A stretch of DNA of 64,000 nt from Cryptomeria japonica (taxonomy: Eukaryota > Streptophyta > Pinopsida > Cupressales > Cupressaceae). A program made the position numbers and the translations under genes. Positions 11,891 to 21,328 of this stretch are shown one piece after another. The stretch is taken from assembly GCF_030272615.1 (NCBI RefSeq), contig NC_081413.1, positions 446,688,538 to 446,752,537 of the forward strand, read 5' to 3'. Every line of letters starts with the position of its first letter. The stretch's first letter is position 1. The notes under the pieces were generated by a model. It saw only the letters and a list, made by a program, of their open reading frames with translations, did no database searches and was not told the origin of the DNA.

Positions 11891-13056
11891 TGTGTGTGAA
11901 AAAGTGAAAAGAGTTTGATAGCTGCAGGCACAACACTTCAATTAAGTCATTAGATGCATGGTTAGTAAATCATTAATCAATAAATAATAAACCATAACAA
12001 AGTGACTAATTGCCTTCTAAAAGATACGTGTATAAGATTGCTCTCAGATTTTTATAAGCAATACTAGTGACTAGACTACACCAAGACAAATAATTTAATC
12101 TATATGAGCATGATATTAAGCTAAATGGATGCAAGATGGATGAATAATTCAAGCAATATGGATTCAGGCAATAATGAATAAACTAAATATGCAAAAAGCT
12201 AAACTAAGATGCAATAATCTCAAAAAACAAGCACAATATCTTCAATGACTCCAAAGTAAAAAGTGTATAGTAATAATCACCGAGGTGTTTCTCAAGTATC
12301 TCTGGGGTGATTTGAATGAGAGTCAAAGGCTGAATTTATAAAAATTCACAAGAGAGATCAAGAAAAAACACAATTTAGAATTAATTAAAATAATTGAGAA
12401 ATCGGGTTCAATTAACCTTGAGATAGATTCCAATTATAGTTTAATTGAAATGCATTCAAATAAGAATTTCAATTTGCATTGGAAATAAGATTTAATTAAT
12501 TTAATGCACTTGTGATAAAAGTAAGTAATTCTTTGATTTATTCAAGAAAAGAGTCTTTTCAATGCAACTGAACTTATTTTTCTCAAAAGCTTTAAGTTCC
12601 AATTTTAGAGAATGATTAATAATTCCTTTTAATTGCTTTTCTAATTTCAAGTTCTCAATTTAGAAGAAGAAATAGTATCTCAAGTTTGATTAATCTCTCA
12701 ATTCAATCCTTTTATTCTATTTTCAATTTAACTCTTGCTTTGTGATTAATTCCTCTTTTGTAATAAATTAATTCCTTTTTTGCATGATTAAATGGCAAAT
12801 TTATTAATTAATTAAATATACTAGGATATTTAATAAATTAAATAGGATACTTGATCAAAATGATATTCTTGGAATGATTCAATTAATTAAATAAATATTT
12901 AATTAATACTGAGTAATTCACTTGCCATGTGACATTTGATGATTGAAGAATTAATTAATGTGCCCAAGATTGATTTAATTTCCTTTGGTTAGGACCTTGG
13001 TGATGTTGTCAAGATGAGGGGCCCATGGTTTAGATGACCAATTTTAGGGTATTACA
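11891..13056 (-). repeat. Gypsy-2 5' LTR (about 1.17 kb)
   Basis: Element strand starts TGTAATACCCTAAAATTGG (13056) and ends CACACACA (11891), with TG...CA termini. It is AT-rich with many AATTAATTAA tracts at 12400-12960 and holds no coding region. TGTAATACCC is a common start for plant gypsy LTRs. The inner edge adjoins the primer site and the outer edge abuts Copia-A coding sequence. Confidence 0.8.
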
Positions 13057-14735
13057 CTTAGTAATGTGAATAAACTTTATCATTCTTTCAAGGATTCAGA
13101 TAAGGAAACTATAGAGGAAAGTGGCTCATTATTTTATACCTAGACATATACAAGAAAGTTCTTATTGAGGTTGTAGATGATCTACCAAATGATTTATACT
13201 TAAGGTTAGAGGCTAAGAGAATGTCTATCATGAAGTAAGACAAGAAATTAAAGGTATAAGCTCTACTTGTTGTGCATCTTGTTAATTCCAAGCAAGAAAT
13301 TGATGATTTAATATCAGAGGCAAACATAACAATTTTTGTGAGTGGTCACCGACAGGTTAGCCTTATGGCAAGTAGAGTTGAGGAAATAGCAGATGAGACA
13401 ACAGATAAGTGGGATATATTTTTTGTGGAAAGAGAGAAGAAAGAACAGAAGGATAGACAGAAAATAGATAAGTTTTTTGCTTAGGTATATCATAAAGATA
13501 AAGGTAAAGGGAAAATTGGTAGTGTACCTGATCTCACAGTCAAGGATAACCTTCCTCCACTGACACAAGACACCCTACCAATAACTGTAGAGGCACCCAC
13601 ACAAACTGATAGTCAACTGAAAGAGAAGGAAGAGGAAATGATAGAAGATGACACTAATCCGAAGTCAGAGATTCTTTTTACCATGAATGTGCACACATAG
13701 GATTTTAACATTGTCACGGATAAGGAATCTATAGAGGTAAAGAAAGTTGAAGCTACAAATATTGAGGTCTCTGAGTCACCGGTCAACATTGTTGACTCTC
13801 AATAGAATATTGAGGAAATAGCTAAAGTTAAGAAAATAGTTACCACCCCTGATGATACTCAGCTTAATACTAAAAAACTGGCAAAAGCACAAGCAGAAGT
13901 AGTAGCAAAAAAGGGAAATGAATAGAGTGTAGCTGAAACGATAGTCAGCAAGGTAGATAGTAAGGATGAAAACAATATTGAAAAATAGAGCGAACATAAG
14001 GAAGAAACCAACTGTAGAACCTCACACTCTACCAAGCACTTCCAATATGGATTATAGACCTACTAATGTGACAGATGTACTTTTAGATTCCATAAAGAAG
14101 ATCATTGAATGCATCACCTTAGCATTTAAGGCCATTGATAATACATTACCTATTTTAAAATTGATTGCACCAGATTGTAAGATAGATCATATTTTTGGAT
14201 CTTTAGGTAAATTGGATACATTGTCCAAATTCATTGCTTCAAACATTCTAACTATAGATAAAATTAATGAAGAGACTGTTAAGGAAAGGGTGAATAAGGA
14301 GAAAGGTGAATTCTTTGATAAAACTATTAAGGACTATATAGAGCATATTGATTCTTTATTACTGCCACTTAATTTCACTATTTTAGAATATAAAGAATTG
14401 TACAAAAAAGTATGCAAACCTCACCACCTAATAGAGGATAATGATTAGGAGATAAGGAAAACACAAAAAGAGATTGATGATATAGCAGATAACATGATAG
14501 GTTCTTCAGAACTTACTTCAGTTTTGGATCAAGAAATGACAGTTTTTGAAGAAAAGATTGAGAAATTAGAAAAGAAAAAAGCAAGGATAAGAATGAAGGC
14601 CCGAGAGCTGAAAAATAAACTTGGTCCTAAATCGGACAACCTTATAACATAGCAAATTGAGTGGTCTGAAGAAACCATTCAAGGAGAAAGATCACCAGAG
14701 CAACAAATGCATTATCTGACTGGTATGATTTGATA
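13057..14735 (+). pseudogene. Copia-A extra 3' ORF, unknown charged coiled-coil protein
   Basis: I recognise no domain. The sequence translates over about 1.6 kb to Lys/Glu-rich protein with a frameshift near 13970-14020. The first half (13272 to about 13990) has runs such as FVEREKKEQKDRQKIDKFF and many acidic residues. The second half (13966-14448) is a helical, hydrophobic-patterned domain, and beyond its TAG the frame continues as coiled coil (FEEKIEKLEKKKARIR). At least five interrupting stops are TAG where a CAG fits. Placement after pol and before the PPT is where Sireviruses may carry an env-like or extra ORF. I see no clear signal peptide or membrane helix. Confidence 0.55.
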
Positions 14736-14879
14736 GACTGAAATCATTATTTCTCATAGCACTAAATTCATGCAAAGTCTTAATCTGATTTTAGCAGATA
14801 TCTTTTAGATTGTACATAACTGGTTACAGGATTTAAGGTAGAATTTTGAACTCTTTGATTATTTTTGACATCCTTTTCC

Positions 14880-15032
14880 ATTGATGTCAAAGGGGGACTA
14901 TTAGTATGGGAGAAAAATGTACAGAAGGGATCATTTTCTCAGGGGGAGCACTCTTATTTTTGGACTTCATTTATGGATATTAGCTTTTGGATTTTTCTCA
15001 TGAGTGTTGTCATCAATGCCAAAGGGGGAGAT
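14880..15032 (+). promoter_or_regulatory. Copia-A polypurine tracts
   Basis: Three PPT-like tracts step towards the 3' LTR: TCAAAGGGGGACT (about 14886), CAGGGGGAGCA (about 14940) and GCCAAAGGGGGAGAT (15019-15032). The last abuts LTR TGTTGG and is the likely plus-strand primer. Confidence 0.8.
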
Positions 15033-15814
15033 TGTTGGTATGATACACTCAGATGAGAATAGTTGATGTTGTCATTGATGGCAACCGACTGGTAATATGG
15101 TTCACATGTTACACCGACAATAGGTATCATCTACCAACATCCAATCTACACTGATAGAAGATCTTACCAGCACTCCTAGCCGACATGATGTATTGTAAAG
15201 ACTCATATATGTATGAGATCTTGTAGGTCATTTTGTAAGTAATAAAATGTAATTAGGTAATGAATGCAAGGGTATATGAGAGTGAATAATTGTACATGAA
15301 TTATGATGTAATTATTTTATGAGCGAATAAGAGAAGAGAAGAGCAAAGCAAGGTTTATGGCAGAGGTATCTGACAGAACTTAAAGTGGTACTAAATCCAG
15401 CAGTGCAGATGCTATTTTGAGCAATACATTGTCATTGGATTTAATCATCCAATTTTGTAGTCAGTGGGGCTCCATAGTTTTTGTTGAGAAGTGAGCTCTA
15501 GGTTATTGGCCTTCCTGCATGTGTAGGCCCCTATTGCATACCTAATATTTATTCATATTGGGCAGTGAGTAAATATTGTGGGTCACAAGTCCCACTGAGG
15601 TTTTATCCATACTGGGTTTCCTCGCCAAAAATATCTGTGTTATGGTGTGCATTGATGGTTATACTTTTGTTTCTCTTTATTGCATTATTACTTGTTTACT
15701 GGTATATTAATTTGGGTTATAAAGTTGCAAACAAGTTTAAATATTTTGTCAATTGGTTAGATATTGATTCACCCCCACCTCTCAGTGTCTTTGGGACTAA
15801 TCAAGTATCTAACA
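15033..15814 (+). repeat. Copia-A 3' LTR (782 bp)
   Basis: Starts TGTTGGTATGATACAC right after the PPT and ends ATCTAACA. Contains the conserved copia pieces TTTTATCCATACTGGGTTTCC (about 15600) and GATTCACCCCCACCTCTCAG (about 15766) near its 3' end. Confidence 0.85.
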
Positions 15815-17509
15815 GATGCTAATGTCAGTGAAGAAGTTCAAGAGCCTAAAAATTAGAATAATCAGAAAACCCCAAGGTATGTAAGACTGAATCATTCAAA
15901 GAATCATATTATTTGTGATAAAAATAAAAGTGTGATGACTAGGAGAAGAATTGTTTCTAAAGAGACATGTTTAATTCCTAAAATTGAGCCTAAAGATGTT
16001 GTTGAAGCTTGTAAAGATGAGAATTGGGTAAAAGCTATGGAAGAAAAGTTAGATAACAAAACATGGTAACTTGTTTCGAGACCTAAGGACAAGAATGAAA
16101 TTGGTACTAAATGGGTGTTTCAGAATAAGCTAAATGAAGTTGGAGAAGTTATCAGAAACAAAGCAAGACTGGTATGTAATGGATGTTCACAAATGGAAGG
16201 TATTGATTTTGAGGAGACTTTTTCTCTGATATCTAGAATTGAAGTTGTTAGACTATTTCTTGCATATGCTACTCATAAGAAATTCAAGGTATATCAAATG
16301 GATGTGAAATTAGCCTTTTTGAATGGTAAGTAAGAAAAAGAAGTCTGCATTGAGCAAACAAATGCATGTTCATTGACCAATGAGGAAGACATGGTTTGCA
16401 GATTGGAGAAAGAATTGTATGGACTTAAACAAGCCCCTAGAGCTTGGTATGCTAGTTTGGATAAGTACTTGATGAAGTTGGGATTCTGTAAAGGTACTAT
16501 TGAAAGTAAGTTGTACTTCAAGATTTATAATGATAATATTTTAATTGTTGAATTCTTTGTTAATGACATCATTTTTGGAGGAGATGATGATTTGAGTAAG
16601 AAGTTTGTTGATGATATGCAAAAAGAGTTTGAGATATCTATGATAGGTGAGATGAAGTTCTTTCTAGGATTGCAAATTACATAGACTGATAAAGGTATTT
16701 TCATATTCCAATCTAAGTATGTGAAGGAATTGTTGAAGAAGTTTGGGTTAGATGATTCCAAATCTGTTGGAAATCCTATGGCGACTAGATGTAAAAATGA
16801 TAAAAGATGATGAATCTCTGAAGGCTAACCAAACCTTATATATAGCTATGATTGGTGGATTGCTTTATTTGACTCAGATTAGGCCTGATATTATGAATGT
16901 TGTATTCCTTGTTTGTATATTTTAGGCTGATCCTAAGGAAAGTCATATTACTAATATCAAGAGGATATTCAAATACATGAAGGGAAAAATTGATTATGGT
17001 CTGTGGTATCCTAAGGATGATGTTCTCACTTTAAATGCTTATACTGATGTTGATTGGGTAGGTGATGTTGATGAATGAAAGATTACTACCGATGGAAAAG
17101 TATTTTTGGTAAAGAAGTTGGTCGCTTGGACAAGTAAGAAGCAAGATTCTATTTCTTTATCTACTACAGAAGTTGAATACATTGTTGTTGCTAGCAACTG
17201 TACTTAGGTACTTTGGATGAAACAAATGATGAAGGATATTAGAGTTATTTATAATGAGCCTACCATTATATATTGTGACAATTATAGAGCTATCAATATT
17301 TCTAATAATCTAATGATACATTCTAAGACAAAGCATATATCTATCAAGTTTGATTTCTTGAGGGAGAAGGTGAATGAGAAAGAAGTTAGATTGGAGTATG
17401 TATCTACAAAGGAACAGATTATAGATATATTTACAAAGCCTTTACCTATTGATACATTTGTATATCTAAGAGAGAATTTAGGGGTGATTTCTCCTCTTGC
17501 TATAAACTA
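15815..17509 (+). pseudogene. Copia-B reverse transcriptase / RNase H (broken)
   Basis: Begins in the linker before RT. RT motifs: GTKWVFQNKLNE, KARLVCNGCSQMEGIDFEE, VYQMDVKLAFLNG, LYGLKQAPRAWY. The YVDD catalytic box reads FVND, with the first Asp lost. The LTRKPD-equivalent reads TQIRPDI. RNase H follows from about 17040 (YTDVDWVGD, SLSTTEVEYI, IYCDNYRAI, HIS-IKFDFLRE) and ends in FTKPLP and LGVISP, with a TAG at 17508. A one-base insertion near 16795 shifts frame. Stops at about 16682, 16923 and 17206 are TAG at Gln positions. Confidence 0.92.
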
Positions 17510-17869
17510 GATGCATTGTGTTGCATTGATCTAGTGGACTTCAGTGTCTTATCCTATTATCTAGATTGATGAGTGGATGTTGCTCCAGGGGAGTAGTCAG
17601 TATGTTTTTAAGAGTTGTTTAGTTATTAAGATTTGTGAATTTGTCTTTTGCATTTTTGTGGGGAGAGATGTATGAGAGAATAATGTTTTATATTTGTTTT
17701 TTGCATTCCTATCAAACAGGGAGAGATGCATGTGAAAAATTGTCTTATCTTTCTATTGCAGTTGAGATATGTATGTATGATCTCGAGGGGATATTGCTAG
17801 AGTTGTTTTCTTTCTTCGTATTGATTGTTTTTCACATTCAATATTTCCATCAATGCCAAAGGGGGAGAT
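17510..17869 (+). promoter_or_regulatory. Copia-B 3' untranslated segment and polypurine tracts
   Basis: No gene. Purine tracts GTGGGGAGAGATG (about 17659), CAGGGAGAGATGC (about 17718) and GCCAAAGGGGGAGAT (17855-17869). The last abuts the LTR and is the probable PPT. Confidence 0.75.
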
Positions 17870-20346
17870 TGTTGGATATTAGAATTTTTTGGATATGTTG
17901 TTGTCATTGATATCAACCTATTCCTATGTTGTAGATAATTGGTGTGTTGTAGAGAGTTGGTTTTGGGTGATCTATTGCAAATGTGTTGATGCAATTTATT
18001 GGGTTTTGAGATGATTATCTCTAGTTGATTTAGTTTGAGTTTATTGACACTATGTGAAGATTCGGTCGAGTTATGTGATTTGATATGGTGATTGTTTTTT
18101 TAGTGTTCCGTGTTGTAGAATTGTAGTATTTGATTCATATTATTTTAGAATGATGATATCATGTTGCATATTTTGAAGAGTGTTTGGGACATTCATGTGT
18201 GTCCTCTGATCAGATGGTTCATGATTTAGAACTTAACAAGCATATCTTTCAATTTGTCAATTGGTGTTCTTGAGCTCTGGTGATGGTGTTAATGATGATT
18301 CTTATTATCTGAGTTGTTGCAATGATTATGGTGGAATTCATGTTAATTGTTGATTTTCTTTGACCATGTCCTATGCATTTTAGTGGTCTGCATTAATTGT
18401 GGTGTTTGTTAATGAATATTTTATGGGTTTGGTGTTATTATTTGTGTTATGCGACATATTCAATGGTGTAGCATGTTGTGAATGATCTTGGCAAATTATT
18501 TGTTGGTTTTGTGTGTTTGAGGATTTTATTTGGCTCCATGCTATGTCTGTTCTTACATTGTATTGGTCTAGTTATGGATTTATGTATTGTGTGATGTAAT
18601 TTTGTAATTAGGTCTTATGTGTTGAGCCGACCTTAAGGGTAAGGTTGATGAATTATATAAATAGGTGATGTAATCATGTAAGTTGGGTGTCTGTGGTTAT
18701 GCCTATGATCTGAAAGCATATTGTATGTGTGAATAAGTGAATCTATCATTCAAAAGTGTGGAAGAGAAGAGTATAGTTCTTGTGTAGACAGTGTGCTTAA
18801 CCAGAACTGTATTCAGGCATTTGAACATACTATTCTTTCATTTCATGTAATCCAGATTGTTGTCCAATCTTTGTAAGGTAGTGAGCCTTCCTAGGGTTGT
18901 AGCCCTTTCTTGTTTTGAGTAGTGGTCTCTAGGTAGTGTGCTTGAATGCATGTGCATTCCCCATTGTAATATTTTCACATACTACTATAGAGTATCATCT
19001 TATTGTGGGTAGGTTTCCACTATTTTTTTTTCCCTTAGTCAAGTTTTCCATGTCAAAAATTTGTGTGCTATGTGTGTTTTCTATGTGGTGATTATTGGAA
19101 TCAATGAACACTAAGAGGGGGGTGAATCAGTGTTCTCCAAATTTTGAATTTAGTAATCTGATTCTTTAACCACCAAATTAACAACAAAGAAAGCAAAGTG
19201 TAGAAATATAAAACAAGTTACCTTGCAACCATAACACCAAGATTTTTACGAGGAAACCCAAATGGGAAAAACCACAGTGGGATTTGAACCCACAATATTA
19301 TTCACTATGGCCAGTAGCAAAACAATAATATATAAGGGGAATGCACTTGCATTCAGGCACACTACCTAGAGCTCACTACTCAAGTTACAAAAATAGGGCT
19401 ACAACCCCAAAGGAAGTCTCACTGCCTTACAAGACATTAAAAAATGATTACAATAAGTAGAGAGCTGGAAAATAGCATCTGACTATGCCAAATATCAGTT
19501 CCAGTTGGGCACAAAATGATTCATTGCACTGTTCTAATAAACTACTATGTTGTACTCTACTAGATCAACACAATTAAGAGTATGCACGGGAAACTATGCT
19601 CAATCACTCAAAAAACACCACACTAATTATATCCAACAACTAACCCATTAACCCAAATGGTCTTATATATCTGGACACCTAAAATTAATCACCCACAAGT
19701 CAGCTTCACCAAATATACAAAATGAAACGTGTAGCTATAATTTGGCTTAGATTTATTGCCAAACCATATACCAAACCTAAAAAAAATTATCACACACTTC
19801 CTATAGGTCTCACATATCACTCCAAACACATTTTCAATGAACAGGATTAACATAAAGAATTGAGTCACACGTTACATCATAAAAATTGAAGAGTACTCTA
19901 TTCTACTATTCTACCAGATACCAAACCTTCAAATAGGCATAAAAATCAATACCAAAGGGTGGATTGGCATGATGATCTTCTTCATATACCTAACCAATTA
20001 ATCACTAATCATCAAAATCAAAACTACTTCACCGAAAATCATAAAATTATATACTAAGCTGCACTGACAGTCTTAGTCCAGAAGTACATGACATTTGGTT
20101 ACCAAAACTTCATACCATATTGGATCAGTAGACTGAGTTGCCATCAATGAAAACTCCTAAGAATCTACAAGCATCAGGAACCATCAATACTCACCAGAGC
20201 ATCACTAGAATACAAAATGCTAATAGTGATTTTTTATGTTTTTGTTGTTCATGATTAGATCTGTAACTAAGTTTAATTTGGTTGATTTTTGGTGAAAATT
20301 GATTTAGCCCCCCCCTCTCAATTTTGCTCCTACTTTACTATCAACA
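17870..20346 (+). repeat. Copia-B 3' LTR, interrupted by a solo LTR
   Basis: LTR sequence is 17870-19092 plus 20231-20346; the gap is the solo LTR at 19093-20225. Starts TGTTGGATATTAG and ends TACTATCAACA. The pyrimidine box GCCCCCCCCTCTCAATTTT lies at about 20307, in the second part. Removing the insertion and one GTGAT copy restores about 1.34 kb of LTR. Confidence 0.85.
19093..20225 (-). mobile_element. Solo copia LTR inside Copia-B LTR
   Basis: 1,133 bp flanked by perfect 5-bp duplications GTGAT (19088-19092 and 20226-20230). Minus orientation is shown by the reversed conserved pieces: the complement of GATTCACCCCCCTCTTAGTG at 19100-19120 and of TTTTTCCCATTTGGGTTTCC at about 19250. The ends read TATTAGCATTTTG...TCCAATA on its own strand, so the expected TG...CA ends have decayed to TA...TA. 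No internal region remains, so it formed by LTR-LTR recombination. Confidence 0.85.
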
Positions 20347-20590
20347 GTTCCTGCCCAGTAGACATGCATGAAAACTATGGAGTCAAAGACAAAAAATTAA
20401 GTGTTCGATGAGATAGATACATGGCTTCCTAAATACAATGATGCACGATATACAAAATAGGTTTGTTGAACGGATTTAGATACTTTTGATCAAATTAAAT
20501 CAAAAGGTGTTAACCCAAACACAACCTTTATTGCCATCTTGTTACCTATGCTAAAATCGTCAGATGATCACAGTTGCATAGCTCAACTGG
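20347..20590 (+). pseudogene. PPR protein pseudogene, fragment 1
   Basis: Translation with one frameshift near 20400 gives the PPR pattern: a DMHENYG helix end, VFDEID, then TFDQIKSKGVNPNTTFIAIL and LPMLKS. This matches the plant-type repeat (F-D-E-M..., M-x-x-x-GV-x-P-N-x-x-T-F-x-x-I-L-P). PPR proteins bind organellar RNA. Two in-frame stops are present (near 20458 and 20467). Copia-B abuts its left side at 20347, and Copia-C separates it from fragment 2 with about 40-50 codons missing. The right edge at 20590 is approximate. Confidence 0.75.
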
Positions 20591-21104
20591 TATGGAGACA
20601 ATTGGAGCCCTGGTGTTAGACCTCACCAGAGTTGAGGACCTGAGATGTATGACTCAGGGGGAGTTCAAGTGGCTATGATGCAAAGTCAAGATGCTTGAAC
20701 TTGGAAGACTAAGTGCACTGACTGCCCAAAACTGCAGATGATGAAAAGTTACAGTAGGAATACCCAGGAAAATTTCATTGTAAGGGGTATCTACCTGTCA
20801 GTTGGTTGGTTGTATTCATAGTACAATCACATTTGATTCCTACTTGTTAGTTGGCTGGTTGTATTGGTAGTACAATCACATTTGATTCCTAAAAAAATTT
20901 GAGATCAAACAGGAGGTGATATAGGTTGATCGGCAGGTGAGTAGTGTTCACTGGCACATCCCTCTGAAATTGAGTAGTTTAACAAATGGTATAAAATTTG
21001 CATGCTCAATTGGTGTTAGTTGATGGTTAAGTCCTCCATCTCAAGTGTCGTGACTTAAGAAAATGTAACAAAATGCAACAAATGGTATCAAAGAAGGAGA
21101 CACA

Positions 21105-21328
21105 TCTGATAAAGACAAAGGGGGATAAAGAATTATGTCAGTGCTTGGAAAATACAAAGAATGATACCATGATAGTTCACTTTTCCATTGTTGTCAAAAG
21201 GGGAGAAGGATTCTATAGTATATCATATAGTACATGTGTGAGAATCCATTGGATCATACAAAGGGGGAGAAAGATTATGTAGTATGTCGGATACTACATG
21301 AGTTGACATCAATGCCAAAGGGGGAGAT
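21105..21328 (+). promoter_or_regulatory. Copia-C polypurine-tract ladder
   Basis: Four tracts: ACAAAGGGGGATAAAG (about 21115), TCAAAAGGGGAGAAGG (about 21195), CAAAGGGGGAGAAAG (about 21258) and GCCAAAGGGGGAGAT (21314-21328). The last abuts the LTR TG. Several upstream PPT copies are a described trait of Sireviruses. Confidence 0.8.

Larger units (their letters stand above)
5018..13056 (-). mobile_element. Gypsy-2, Ty3/gypsy (Tat/Athila-like) element, 5' part
   Basis: On the minus strand: 5' LTR 11891-13056, primer-binding site, a 2.3-kb repeat-rich leader, gag from 9568, protease, a G-patch-like segment and a long acidic linker. Copia-1 interrupts it before RT, so RT, RNase H and integrase lie left of the window. 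The gag knuckle followed by HEIQDLID and the protease-G-patch order recall plant Tat/Athila gypsy elements (recollection, not a search). The outer edge at 13056 cuts the coding region of Copia-A. Confidence 0.85.
13057..15814 (+). mobile_element. Copia-A, 3' end of a Sirevirus-like copia
   Basis: What remains right of Gypsy-2 is an extra reading frame (13057-14735), a purine-tract region and the 3' LTR (15033-15814). Its pol and 5' LTR must lie left of the window, beyond Gypsy-2 and Copia-1. The right LTR end falls inside pol of Copia-B, so Copia-A inserted there. The expected target duplication GATGC (15815-15819) cannot be checked. Confidence 0.8.
15815..20346 (+). mobile_element. Copia-B, 3' half
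   Basis: RT and RNase H region (15815-17509), a 360-bp untranslated segment with PPT, and a 3' LTR that is itself interrupted. Copia-A interrupts its pol at 15815; the 5' part lies left of the window. The right end adjoins PPR pseudogene sequence at 20347. Confidence 0.85.

Noticed and set aside
19270-19300. GGGATTTGAACCCAC, a perfect pol III B-box complement, considered as a tRNA gene
   Set aside because: No A box, acceptor stem or cloverleaf around it. It is part of the conserved region of a minus-strand copia LTR, next to its GGGTTTCC box.
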